Below are positions 25,942 through 34,535 of a stretch of 64,000 nt of DNA, one piece after another. Both the position numbers and the translations under genes were made by a program. The stretch's first letter is position 1, and each line of letters begins with the position of its first letter. Source of the DNA: Kutzneria buriramensis (lineage in GTDB: Bacteria; Actinomycetota; Actinomycetes; Mycobacteriales; Pseudonocardiaceae); NCBI RefSeq assembly GCF_003387475.1, contig NZ_QUNO01000018.1, forward strand, positions 186,001 to 250,000, in the 5' to 3' direction. A model generated the notes under the pieces. It saw nothing but the letters and a program-made list of their open reading frames with translations, had not been told where the DNA came from and did not search any database.

Positions 25942-26324
25942 TGAAGATCGCCGTCGACCTGCTCTCGGTGAGCCGCTTCAGCAAGGTCGCCGAGCACCAC
26001 CGCTACCGCCGACTCGTGTTCACCGAGGCCGAGCTGGCGCAGGCGGGGGAGCCCGGCACGGCGCGGCACGCCGAGCGGCTGGCCGGCCGGTTCTGCGTCA
26101 AGGAGGCCACCTGCAAGCTGCTCGGCCGCGGCTTCGGGCAGGGCCTGCGCTGGCGCGACATCGAGGTCACCTCCGACGAGTGGGGAGCGCCCGAGGTGAC
26201 CCTGCACGGCGGGGCCCGGCGGTTGGCCGAGCGGGCCGGCCTCGGCGACATCGCCGTCTCCATCACCCATCAAGTCGATCTTGTCGTCGCGGTGGCCGCT
26301 GCCGTGCGGAAGGGAACGTCATGA
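25941..26324 (+). CDS. AcpS-type holo-ACP synthase
   Basis: 127 aa. AcpS motifs: VDLLSVSRF near the N-terminus and RFCVKEATCKLLGRGFGQGLRWRDIEV (core KEATCKLLG). Attaches phosphopantetheine to an ACP. Its place inside the operon, with an Sfp-type enzyme in the divergent operon, suggests a dedicated partner for the free ACP. Confidence 0.85.
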   Translation: MKIAVDLLSVSRFSKVAEHHRYRRLVFTEAELAQAGEPGTARHAERLAGRFCVKEATCKLLGRGFGQGLRWRDIEVTSDEWGAPEVTLHGGARRLAERAGLGDIAVSITHQVDLVVAVAAAVRKGTS

Positions 26325-27817
26325 CCACGAGCATCGCCACCGAAGGCGTCCTGCACGGCTGGTTCCTGCGCAGTCTGCGCCGGGACCCGGCGGCGGTCGC
26401 GCTGCGGGTGGCCGGAGAGTCCTACACGTACCAACAGATCCACGACCACGCGCTGGCCCTGGCCGGCGAGTTGGTGGCCCGCCTGGGTTCCAGACCTCGC
26501 CGGGTCGGCCTGCTGGCCAGCCGCAGCGAGCTGGCCTACGCCGGCATCCTGGCCGCCGGCTACGCCGGCGCCGCGGCGGTGCCGCTGAACCCGGACTTCC
26601 CGGCCGAGCGCACCCAGGGCATGATCGCCGCCGCCGACGTCGACGCGGTGATCGCCGACGACAACGGCCTTCCCCTGCTGCCGGTGCTGGAGCTGGGCGG
26701 CAGGCCGGTGATCACCGAGACCGCCGCGCCGCCGCTGGAGCATCCGTACTCGGCCGAGCCGGACGACATCGCGTACATCATGTTCACGTCCGGCTCCACC
26801 GGGCGGCCCAAGGGCGTGCCGGTGCGGCACCGCAACGTCGAGTTCTACCTGCGTTTCGTGCACGACCGCTACGGCTTCGGCCCGGACGATGTGTTCTCGC
26901 AGACCGGCGAGCTGACGTTCGACCTCGCCATGTTCGACATCTTCAGCGCCTGGGGCAGCGGCGGGACGCTGGTGTGCATGCCGCCGCAGGCGTTCGCCGC
27001 CGTGCCGCAGTTCGTGCGCAAGCACGGCATCACCGTCTGGTGTTCGTCGCCGAGTGTCATCTCCTTGGTGCGGCGCATGGGAAAGCTGACGCCGGGATGC
27101 ATGCCGTCCATGCGGATGGCGGTGTTCTGCGGAGAGCCGCTGCTGCGTGAGGACGCCGCCCAGTGGCAGGCCGCGACCGGCGGGCTGGTGGAGAACCTCT
27201 ACGGTCCCACCGAGCTGACCATCTCGTGCAGCGTGCACAAGTGGGACCCGGCGACCTCGCCGTCCCTGTGCGTCAACGACATCGTGCTGATCGGCACCAT
27301 GCACCCGGGCCTGGACCACGTGCTCGTCGACTCGGAGGGGGTCGTCGGCGCGGCGTCGGGCGAGCTGTGCGTGACCGGTCCGCAGATGTTCCCCGGCTAC
27401 CTGGATCCCCGTGACGACGCCGGGCGGTTCCTGGAGCACGACGGCCGCCGCTGGTACCGCACCGGCGACCTGGCGACGTTGCAGCCCAACGGGGAGCTGG
27501 CCTTCCTCGGCCGCCGCGACCACCAGGTCAAGATCCACGGCGTGCGGGTCGAACTGTCCGAAGTGGAGAGTGGCCTGCGCCGGCTGGGGAGCGTGACCGA
27601 CGCGGTGGCGATCGCCCTGGACGGCGAGCTGTACGCGTTCTACCTGGGGGAGGAGCGGGCCGCCGCCGACCTCATGGAGGAGATGGGCACGTTCTTCCCA
27701 CGCTACCTGATCCCGCTGCACTACCAGCACCTGGCGGAGTTCCCGCTGAACAGCAACCGCAAGACCGACCGGCCCGTGCTGACCGCGCGGATCCTGGCCG
27801 CCAGGAGCGAATCGTGA
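26321..27817 (+). CDS. Stand-alone amino acid adenylation enzyme
   Basis: 498 aa AMP-forming enzyme with all A-domain cores: MFTSGSTGRPKGV (A3), FDLAMFDIF (A4), NLYGPTELT (A5), YRTGDL (A7), GRRDHQVKIHG (A8) and terminal Lys in NSNRKTDR (A10). Asp at the start of A4 indicates an alpha-amino acid substrate. By hand alignment to GrsA the pocket reads D-L-F-C-V-C-L-I, not a code I recognise; it shares D-L-F and L with alanine-type codes and D-L...L with prolyl enzymes such as PltF. No carrier or condensation domain is fused. Overlaps its neighbours by ATGA and GTGA. Confidence 0.87.
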   Translation: MTTSIATEGVLHGWFLRSLRRDPAAVALRVAGESYTYQQIHDHALALAGELVARLGSRPRRVGLLASRSELAYAGILAAGYAGAAAVPLNPDFPAERTQGMIAAADVDAVIADDNGLPLLPVLELGGRPVITETAAPPLEHPYSAEPDDIAYIMFTSGSTGRPKGVPVRHRNVEFYLRFVHDRYGFGPDDVFSQTGELTFDLAMFDIFSAWGSGGTLVCMPPQAFAAVPQFVRKHGITVWCSSPSVISLVRRMGKLTPGCMPSMRMAVFCGEPLLREDAAQWQAATGGLVENLYGPTELTISCSVHKWDPATSPSLCVNDIVLIGTMHPGLDHVLVDSEGVVGAASGELCVTGPQMFPGYLDPRDDAGRFLEHDGRRWYRTGDLATLQPNGELAFLGRRDHQVKIHGVRVELSEVESGLRRLGSVTDAVAIALDGELYAFYLGEERAAADLMEEMGTFFPRYLIPLHYQHLAEFPLNSNRKTDRPVLTARILAARSES

Positions 27818-28767
27818 CCGCTGTGGGCCTGTCCAAGGTGGCGGTGTCGCTGCCGAGCTGGATGGAGCCCGTCGAGGACATCATGGTGCGCGCCAACCGG
27901 CCCGCGACGGAACGCAAGATGTTCACCAAGGTGTACGGGCTGCGGGACATTCCCTCGCTGGCGCCCGGTGAGCTGTACGAGGACGTGCTGGTTTCCGCCG
28001 GTTCCAAGGCTTTGGACGGTGGCACGGCGTCGCTCGTGTTGTACGGGCACACCATGCTCATGGCGGAGACCAACCTGTGCGCGGAGTTCCCCGACCGGCT
28101 GCGCGCTCGACTGGGGCTCGGCGACAGCCGGTTCTACGGCTTGTCGCACATCAACTGCGCGTCGGTGCTGCGGTGTGTGGAGTACGCGCGGCGGTATCTG
28201 GGCCGGCCCGGGGCGTCCGACGACGAGCGGGTGCTGGTGCTCGGGGGCGACCAGGGCAGCGTCGGCGACGATGCTCGGGTCATCGCCGGGACGACCGTCA
28301 GTGGCGACTGCGCCGCCGGCGTGATGGTGCAGCGGCTGACGGCGTCCTCGCGGTACCGGTACCTGGGCGGGGCCGGCGGGCGGGATGCCCGGTTCCATCG
28401 GAACATCCGGATGACCGCCGAGGAGAACGCCCTGTTCGCCAAGGTCTGCTCGGCCCAGGTCGTGGAGACCTTGGAGCGGGCGGCGGCGTCGGCGGGCCTG
28501 CGGCTCGACGAGTTGGACTGGGTGCTGCCGCACCTGAACAACAAGATGTTCTGGCGGACGTTCAGCAGCCAGGCGGGGATTCCGCGGGAGCGGATCTGCC
28601 TGGACCTGATGCCCGAGACCGGGCACAGCTTCGGCGCCGACGCGTTGATGGCGATGGAGCACGCGGACCGCGTCGGCCGGCTCCAGCCCGGCGACCGCTG
28701 CGCGCTGGTGGCCATCGGCCAGGGCGCGTACTTCCAGGCCATGATCATCGAGGTCCAGGAGGACTGA
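27814..28767 (+). CDS. KAS III-like acyltransferase/condensing enzyme 2
   Basis: 317 aa, GTG start overlapping the adenylation gene stop. Cys in HINCASVLRCVEYA, His in LPHLNNKMFW, and GHSFGAD where GN(T)S is usual. Paralogous to 22553-23494 along its whole length. Ends the rightward operon; a strong terminator follows. Confidence 0.85.
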   Translation: MTAVGLSKVAVSLPSWMEPVEDIMVRANRPATERKMFTKVYGLRDIPSLAPGELYEDVLVSAGSKALDGGTASLVLYGHTMLMAETNLCAEFPDRLRARLGLGDSRFYGLSHINCASVLRCVEYARRYLGRPGASDDERVLVLGGDQGSVGDDARVIAGTTVSGDCAAGVMVQRLTASSRYRYLGGAGGRDARFHRNIRMTAEENALFAKVCSAQVVETLERAAASAGLRLDELDWVLPHLNNKMFWRTFSSQAGIPRERICLDLMPETGHSFGADALMAMEHADRVGRLQPGDRCALVAIGQGAYFQAMIIEVQED

Positions 28768-28771
28768 CGGC

Positions 28772-28800
28772 AGGGGCCACCCCGGTGCGGGGTGGCCCCT
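28772..28800 (+). terminator. Terminator between convergent operons
   Basis: Perfect 13-bp stem AGGGGCCACCCCG/CGGGGTGGCCCCT with a 3-nt loop, in the 41-bp gap between the convergent KAS III-like and hydrolase genes. It can work in both directions. Confidence 0.8.
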
Positions 28801-28808
28801 CTGCGGCG

Positions 28809-29507
28809 TCAGCGGGCGGCAGCGGCGATGAGGTCGGCGACCTTGTCGGGCCGGGAGACCAGCACGGCGTGCGAGGCGTCGGCGACCTTGACCACCTCGG
28901 CGTCGGCGCGCTGGGCCATGAACTCCTGCGCGGCCAGCGGGATGTTCTTGTCGCCGGTGGGGATCAGCGACCACGCCGGCACGGTCCGCCAGGCCGGGAC
29001 GCCGGAGGTCTCGGTCAGCGCAGCCTCGGTGACGGGGCGCTGGGTGACGGCCATCAGCGCGGCCTGCGCCTCGGGGACGTCGGCGGCGAACTGGTTGCGG
29101 AACAGCTCCTGGCGCACGTAGAAGTCGGTGTTGCCGTCGGCGAGCTTGACCGTCTGGAGGGTCTCGCCGAGCGTGGCGCCGGGGAACTTGTTGGTCAGCT
29201 CGAGCGCGGACTCGCCCTCGTCGGGGAGGAAGCCGGCGACGTAGACCAGGGCCTTGACGTTCGGCTCGCCCGCGGCGGCGTTGGTGATGACGGCGCCGCC
29301 GTAGGAGTGGCCGGCCAGGACGACCGGGCCGTCGATGCTCTGCACCAGGGCCTTGACGGCGGCGGAGTCGGAGCCGAGGCCGCGCAGCGGGTTGGCGGCG
29401 GCGATGACGTGGAAGCCGCGGCCGGCGAGGTCGGCGGCGACGCCGTTCCAGCTGGACGAGTCGGCGAACGCGCCGTGCACCAGGACGACGGTCGGCTGGG
29501 TGCTCAT
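28809..29507 (-). CDS. Alpha/beta hydrolase (EstC/salicylate-esterase-like)
   Basis: 232 aa. Oxyanion motif VLVHGAFADSSSW, nucleophile elbow AGHSYGGAV, acid around SLIPTGDKNIP, and His in DASHAVLVSRPD. GAAGGAGACC precedes the start. This group is common as stand-alone stress-type hydrolases in actinomycetes; a role in the cluster is not evident. Confidence 0.85.
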   Translation of the reverse strand: MSTQPTVVLVHGAFADSSSWNGVAADLAGRGFHVIAAANPLRGLGSDSAAVKALVQSIDGPVVLAGHSYGGAVITNAAAGEPNVKALVYVAGFLPDEGESALELTNKFPGATLGETLQTVKLADGNTDFYVRQELFRNQFAADVPEAQAALMAVTQRPVTEAALTETSGVPAWRTVPAWSLIPTGDKNIPLAAQEFMAQRADAEVVKVADASHAVLVSRPDKVADLIAAAAR

Positions 29508-29610
29508 CTCGGGTCTCCTTCGGTCTGTCGTGCTGATGAAGTGGACCGTAGACGATTACATCGTGCACAATCAAGTTGCCAACGATGTGACCCGGCCCAC
29601 CTCACCCCCG

Positions 29611-29973
29611 CGAGTCGCGCTCTCAGGCACACCGAATGTGTGTTTCGGGCAGAGACGCGACCCTGAGCTCGGGCGATGCGGCAGACGGTATGCGGGGTGT
29701 GGCCCCCGTGGCGGCCCCGCATCGGGACAGAACCCCGACCGATGTGGACATTGGCGCGATCTGTGGCCTCGCCGACCGGACGTGCGAACTGAGACCCAAG
29801 GCTCGTTTCTGCCTGAGACCTACACTCGGTGTGTCTGTGCTTGTGCCGCGTGTTCCGCGCGGGGTGAGGTCGCTCGCGCCGGTCTCTTCCCTTGTCTCAG
29901 CTCGATCGATGAACAGACTCGATCGAGCTGAGCCTGCGGTCCTTCAGACCGGCGCGACCTCACGCGCGACTCG
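29611..29973. repeat. Structured non-coding region with nested inverted repeats
   Basis: The 473-nt gap 29508-29980 holds no convincing gene. It contains an imperfect inverted repeat of about 37 nt (29625-29662 versus 29800-29836, most positions complementary), an outer perfect 10-bp pair CGAGTCGCGC/GCGCGACTCG (29611-29620 and 29964-29973), and the nested hairpin at 29864-29963. Several copies of GTCTCAG occur. It may be a structured RNA or the remains of a small mobile element. Confidence 0.45.
29864..29963 (-). terminator. Nested hairpins downstream of the LuxR-type regulator
   Basis: Inner perfect 13-bp stem (29897-29909 with 29919-29931, 9-nt loop) inside outer arms 29864-29885 and 29946-29963 that pair with a 4-nt bulge. 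It begins 18 nt after the regulator stop, so it is probably its terminator. Confidence 0.55.
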
Positions 29974-29980
29974 CCGGGAT

Positions 29981-30985
29981 TCAGGCGGGGATGGTGAGGC
30001 GGGAGGCGGCCAGGACGCCGGCTTGGAAGCGGCTGACGGCGTCGAGGTTGGCCAGGAGGGCCGCGATGTGGCGGCGGCAGGTGCGCACGGACATGCCAAG
30101 GCGGCGGGCCACCACCTCGTCGGTCAGGCCCTGCGCCATCAGGCGGGCGACGCTCTGCTGGAGGTCGTCGATGGCGTCGGCGTAGCCGGTGTCGTCGGCG
30201 GCGAACGGCGTGGCGCTGTCCCAGAGCTGCCCGAACATGTCCAGCAGGAACCGCACCACGTTGCGGTCCCGCACCCGCCGCGCGACCGGCATGTCGTCGT
30301 CGAAGCTGAACATGACGGCCAGCGACCGGTCGAAGACCACAGCCGCCTGCGGGACCTGCGCGAGGGTGCGGATCTCCGCGCCGTCGGCGATCAGGCGCTT
30401 GGCCTTGGCGCGGGTGGCGAAGCCGGCGCGGCTGCGGTGCGGGCACACGACCCGCACGGACACCGACCGCTCCAGCACCGAGTAGCACGGCGCGAGCAGG
30501 TCGTCGAGCAACTCGTCGTCCTCGTGGCCGGGCCGCAGCACGACCATCTCGTCCCGGCACACCTCGGCGGCCAGCTTGAACAGCCCGCGGATCTCGGCGA
30601 CGCCTTCCAGGCTGTCGATGGCGCCGACGGGCTCGGACACGTCGACGGCGGGCCGGGTGATCGAGTCGATCCGGTCCCGCAGCCGGTCGGCCAGCTCCCG
30701 CCGCTGGTACATCGCCCGCTCGATGGGGGAGATCAGCAGCGTGGCGGCGACCTCGGGATCCATCGGCAGGTAGCGGCCGGTGAGGCCGTCGGTCCGCAGC
30801 AGGTGCAGCTCGACCAGCCGGGTGACGGCGGCGAACACCTCGCCGGCGGGCAGCCCGAGGTCGGCGGCGGCGCGCTCCGGCGAGGCGATCTCGCCCAGGC
30901 GCGCGGCGTAGCGGTAGACCTCGGCCTCACGGTCGTCGCCCAAACCGTCCACAGTGGGCAGTGACCCGATGGTGACCACGGACAT
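29981..30985 (-). CDS. LuxR-type (TrmB/LuxR-like) cluster regulator
   Basis: 334 aa; ATG at 30985 with TGGGAGGCGTC upstream. N-terminal winged-helix-like segment (YRYAARLGEIASPERAAADLG...) and a C-terminal LuxR HTH (LTDEVVARRLGMSVRTCRRHIAALLANL). No receiver domain or P-loop. The middle (about residues 100-240) has the TrmB/phospholipase-D-like fold common in such actinobacterial regulators. It is divergent from the ACP/ligase/ABC operon across a 23-bp perfect inverted repeat, its likely operator. Confidence 0.83.
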   Translation of the reverse strand: MSVVTIGSLPTVDGLGDDREAEVYRYAARLGEIASPERAAADLGLPAGEVFAAVTRLVELHLLRTDGLTGRYLPMDPEVAATLLISPIERAMYQRRELADRLRDRIDSITRPAVDVSEPVGAIDSLEGVAEIRGLFKLAAEVCRDEMVVLRPGHEDDELLDDLLAPCYSVLERSVSVRVVCPHRSRAGFATRAKAKRLIADGAEIRTLAQVPQAAVVFDRSLAVMFSFDDDMPVARRVRDRNVVRFLLDMFGQLWDSATPFAADDTGYADAIDDLQQSVARLMAQGLTDEVVARRLGMSVRTCRRHIAALLANLDAVSRFQAGVLAASRLTIPA

Positions 30986-31043
30986 GACGCCTCCCAGCCA
31001 GCAGTCCTTGTGCTCAGCGGTGTCCACGGTGGCAAACGGCCTT

Positions 31044-31101
31044 CTCACGTCACTACTGCCGCGCCACCGGACCCGTGATGGCGCGGCAGTAGTGACGTGA
31101 G
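31044..31101. promoter_or_regulatory. 23-bp perfect inverted repeat in the divergent promoter region
   Basis: Arm 31044-31066 (starting CTCACGTCACTACTGCC) is the exact reverse complement of 31079-31101, with a 12-bp spacer. It lies 58 bp before the regulator gene and 61 bp before the ACP gene, the place for a shared operator; in RNA it would be a very stable hairpin. Confidence 0.7.
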
Positions 31102-31162
31102 GGGGCCGGGTGGTCTGCTCGGCGAAGCGTCCGCCCCGACACCGCAGCCGAGTGAGGAACCC

Positions 31163-31438
31163 ATGGACATACCGCGCTCCTTCCGCAAGACCCTGCTGGC
31201 CCACCTGCCCTACGCGGTGAACGAGGACTTCACCGCCGCCGACGACCTGGCCGCGCTCGGCCTGAACTCGATGGGCCTGGTGCAGCTGCTGACCGATCTG
31301 GAGGAGACCTTCGGCCTGGAGCTGCCGGACGAGCTGATCACGGAGGAGACCTTCGCGACGGCCGGCTCGCTGTGGGCCACGGTGGCCGACCTGGTCCCGG
31401 CGGGGCGGTTCCCCCAAGAGGAAGTCAGCAATGCGTGA
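31163..31438 (+). CDS. Acyl carrier protein
   Basis: 91 aa starting MDIPRSFRKTLLAH; GTGAGGAAC precedes the ATG. Attachment Ser in LGLNSMGLVQLL, followed by acidic helix LLTDLEETFGLELPDEL. Overlaps the ligase gene by 8 nt. ACP, ligase and the decarboxylase at 55.8 kb resemble a three-gene set that also travels with exosortase-type systems. Confidence 0.88.
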   Translation: MDIPRSFRKTLLAHLPYAVNEDFTAADDLAALGLNSMGLVQLLTDLEETFGLELPDELITEETFATAGSLWATVADLVPAGRFPQEEVSNA

Positions 31439-32933
31439 GATCCGCGTCGACGAGCTGATCGGCCGCGGCGACCCGGACCGGCCGGCGCTGACGTTCAAGG
31501 ACGTCACGCTGAGCTACCGGGAGCTGGCCGACCGGGTCGCGCGGCTGGCGGCCGGCCTGCGCGGGCTGGGGGTGCGGCGGGGCGACCGGGTCGCGGTGTA
31601 CGCCGAGAAGCGGATCGACACGGTGGTCGCACTCATGGCGATCTCCGCGGCGGGGGCCGCCTTCGTGCCGGTCAACCCGCTGTTCAAGGCGCGGCACCTG
31701 GGGCACGTCATCGCCGACTGCACGCCGCGGGTGGTGCTGACGACCGCCGAGCGGATGGACACGGTCCGTGACTCGCTGCCGCTGGACACCTCCGTCGAAC
31801 ACGTCGTGGAGTTCGGTTCCGAGCAGTGGCGGACGCTGAGCGAGACCGACCCGATCACGGGCCCGAGCACCGTGATCGACCAGGACGTCGCCGCGGTCAT
31901 GTACACGAGTGGCAGCACCGGCGGCCCCAAGGGCGTGGTGCTCTCGCACCGCAACATCCTCGTCGGCGCGGAGAGCGTGGCGAGCTACCTCGATCAGCGC
32001 GAGGACGACGTCGTGCTGGCGGCGCTGCCGCTGAGCTTCGACGCCGGCTTCAGCCAGCTCACCACGTCTTTCCTCGTCGGCGCGCACGTGGTGCTGGTGA
32101 ACTACCTGCTGCCCAAGGAGATCGTGCGGCTCTGCGCCAGGCACGGCGTCACCGGGCTGACCTGCGTGCCGCCGCTGTGGCTGCAACTCGTGACGCAGAA
32201 CTGGCCGGCCGAGTCGACCGCGTCGCTGCGGTACTTCGCCAACACCGGCGGCCGCATGCCGCGCGCCACCCTGGCCCGGCTGCGGGAGATCTTCCCGCAG
32301 GCCCGGCCGTTCCTCATGTACGGGCTGACCGAGGCGTTCCGCTCCACCTATCTCGACCCGGCCGAGGCGGACAACCGGCCCGACTCCATCGGCAAGGCGA
32401 TCCCCAACGCCGAGATCCTCGTCGTCCGACCGGACGGCGCCCCGTGCGACCCGGGCGAGCACGGCGAGCTCGTGCACCGCGGAGCCCTTGTCGCGCAGGG
32501 GTACTGGCGTGACCCGAAGCGCACCGCGGAACGCTTCCGCCCGCTGCCCACCAGTTACGGCGAGGAGATCGCGGTCTGGTCGGGCGACACCGTGTACGCC
32601 GACGCGGACGGCTTCCTCTACTTCGTCGGCCGCGGCGACGACATGATCAAGACCTCCGGCTACCGGGTGAGCCCGACCGAGTTGGAGGAGGCCGCCTACG
32701 CCACCGGACTGGTCGGCGAGGCGGTCGCGCTCGGCGTCGAGGACGAGCGGCTCGGCCAGCACATCGTGCTGGTCGCGACGCTGCTCGGCGACGTGGACGA
32801 GCTCGGGCGAGCGCTCGCCGAGGCGCTGCCGGCGTACATGCTGCCGCACCGCGTCGAGGTGCGGGACCAGCTGCCCAGGTCGGTCAACGGCAAGTTCGAC
32901 CGGCACCTACTGGCCAAGGAGCTGTCGTGTTAG
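31431..32933 (+). CDS. AMP-forming acyl ligase
   Basis: 500 aa ANL-superfamily enzyme: MYTSGSTGGPKGVVLSH, MYGLTEAFRSTYL, WSGDTVYADADGFLYFVGRGDDMIKTSGYRV (core GRGDDMIKTSGYRV) and catalytic Lys in NGKFDR. There is no amino-acid-type Asp in the A4 region (PLSFDAGFSQL has Asp, but context differs), and it is closest to acyl-CoA/acyl-ACP ligases. It probably activates a carboxylic acid and loads it on the ACP encoded just upstream. Overlaps the ABC ATPase gene by 7 nt. Confidence 0.85.
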   Translation: MREIRVDELIGRGDPDRPALTFKDVTLSYRELADRVARLAAGLRGLGVRRGDRVAVYAEKRIDTVVALMAISAAGAAFVPVNPLFKARHLGHVIADCTPRVVLTTAERMDTVRDSLPLDTSVEHVVEFGSEQWRTLSETDPITGPSTVIDQDVAAVMYTSGSTGGPKGVVLSHRNILVGAESVASYLDQREDDVVLAALPLSFDAGFSQLTTSFLVGAHVVLVNYLLPKEIVRLCARHGVTGLTCVPPLWLQLVTQNWPAESTASLRYFANTGGRMPRATLARLREIFPQARPFLMYGLTEAFRSTYLDPAEADNRPDSIGKAIPNAEILVVRPDGAPCDPGEHGELVHRGALVAQGYWRDPKRTAERFRPLPTSYGEEIAVWSGDTVYADADGFLYFVGRGDDMIKTSGYRVSPTELEEAAYATGLVGEAVALGVEDERLGQHIVLVATLLGDVDELGRALAEALPAYMLPHRVEVRDQLPRSVNGKFDRHLLAKELSC

Positions 32934-33760
32934 AAGCGGTCGACCTGACCAAGAAGTACGACGAGGTGCAGGCGCTGGCCGGGTTCAGCCTGACCGTGGC
33001 CGCCGGCGAGATCTGCGGGCTGGTCGGCCACAACGGCGCCGGCAAGACCACCTTCGTGGACATGGTGTCCGGGCTGCTCAGGCCGGACACCGGCACCGTG
33101 CTCGTGGACGGCGTGCCGCCGCACGAGACCCGCGGCGCGATCGGCATCTCGCCGCAGCACATCGCGCTGTACCGGCCGCTGACCGTCCGCGAGCACCTGG
33201 AGCTGTACGGGCGACTGTCCGGCCTGCGCCGCAAGGCGCTCAAGTCGGAGATCGAGGAGCTGGCCACGGCCATGCAGCTCACCGGTTTCCTGGAGCGCCG
33301 CGCCGGCCTGCTCTCCGGCGGCCAGCAGCGCCGCACCCAGGCCGCGACCGCGCTGATCCACCGGCCCAAGCTGCTGCTGATGGACGAGCCGACCGCCGGC
33401 GCCGACCCCGAGACCCGGCAGGCGCTGCTGGACGTCGTCAAGCAGCGGGCCGGCGAGGGCGCGGCCGTCGTCTACACCACGCACTACCTCACCGAACTGG
33501 CCGACCTGAAGGCCAGCATCGCCGTCGCCTCGCACGGCAAGGTGATCGCCCGCGGCAGCAGCGCCGAGCTGTTGGACGGCCTGCCCGGCGAGGTGCGCGT
33601 GCGCACCACCGATCACGAATACCACCGCGCCACCACGGATCCCACCGCCGCGCTGCTCGAGCTGCTCGCCGAGTCGCGGGGCACCGTCGAGTCCGTGGAG
33701 CTGCGCAACCCCGACCTTGACGACCTCTACCGTTCGCTGGCGGTCTCCGATGTCCATTGA
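32927..33760 (+). CDS. ABC transporter ATP-binding protein
   Basis: 277 aa, GTG start. Walker A GHNGAGKTT, Q-loop ISPQH, signature LLSGGQQRR, Walker B LLLMDEPTAGAD, switch His in YTTHYL. DrrA/NodI-type exporter ATPase. Overlaps the permease gene by 11 nt; probably exports the product and can give self-resistance. Confidence 0.93.
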   Translation: MLEAVDLTKKYDEVQALAGFSLTVAAGEICGLVGHNGAGKTTFVDMVSGLLRPDTGTVLVDGVPPHETRGAIGISPQHIALYRPLTVREHLELYGRLSGLRRKALKSEIEELATAMQLTGFLERRAGLLSGGQQRRTQAATALIHRPKLLLMDEPTAGADPETRQALLDVVKQRAGEGAAVVYTTHYLTELADLKASIAVASHGKVIARGSSAELLDGLPGEVRVRTTDHEYHRATTDPTAALLELLAESRGTVESVELRNPDLDDLYRSLAVSDVH

Positions 33761-34523
33761 CACCCTGCGCGTGCCCGAGCCGCTGATCCGGGCGGGCGCG
33801 CTGATCAAGTACAACTCGCTGCTGCGGCTGCGCGATCCGTCCCAGCTGATCAGCTACCTGGTCGCGCCGATGGTGTTCATGGTGATGTTCCAGCCGCTGT
33901 ACACCAAGGCGCTGAGCTACGGCTCGATCCAGGCGGTCACCGGGCAGCTGATGATGTTCTCCGTGTTCGCCATGTCGATCGTGGCCAACTCGATCTTCGT
34001 CGAGCGGGAGTGGCTGACCTGGGACCGGCTGCGCGCCAGCCGCGCCGCCCGCGCCGAGCTGCTGATCGGCAAGGCGCTGCCGGTGTTCGTGGTGCTGCTC
34101 ATCCAGCAGGCCGTGCTGATCGTCTTCGGCTGGGCCGTGGTCGGCATGCCGTTCCCGAAGTCGCTGTGGCTGCTCACCTTCGCCATGTGCGTGTGGGGAT
34201 TCGCCCTGCTGGGCATGGGCGCGATGCTGGCGACGATCGTGCGCAGCCGCGGCGACCTGTTCGTCGCCTGCGACGTCGGCGCGCTGCTGATCAGCTCCAT
34301 CGGCGGCGCCATCCTGCCGGTCGACCTGATGCCGTCCTGGGCGCAGGCCGTGACGAAGTTCTCGCCCGGCACCTACGGCCTGTCCATGCTGCGCTCGGCC
34401 GTGCAGGGCGACTTCGCCGGCACCTGGCAGCCGGCGCTGATCTGCCTGGCCATCGGCCTGGTCTGCGGCACGGTGGCGACGTTCCGCCTGGCCCACGGCT
34501 GGGGTCGCAGCCACCTGGTGTGA
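33750..34523 (+). CDS. ABC-2 type transporter permease
   Basis: 257 aa starting MSIDTLRVPEPL. Six predicted membrane segments (around residues 25-45, 60-80, 105-130, 140-165, 175-195, 225-245) and the ABC-2 element FVEREWLTWDRLRASRA after the second helix, ending DLMPSWAQAVTKFSP. Partner of the ATPase upstream. Confidence 0.9.
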   Translation: MSIDTLRVPEPLIRAGALIKYNSLLRLRDPSQLISYLVAPMVFMVMFQPLYTKALSYGSIQAVTGQLMMFSVFAMSIVANSIFVEREWLTWDRLRASRAARAELLIGKALPVFVVLLIQQAVLIVFGWAVVGMPFPKSLWLLTFAMCVWGFALLGMGAMLATIVRSRGDLFVACDVGALLISSIGGAILPVDLMPSWAQAVTKFSPGTYGLSMLRSAVQGDFAGTWQPALICLAIGLVCGTVATFRLAHGWGRSHLV

Positions 34524-34535
34524 CCGCCGCCGCCG

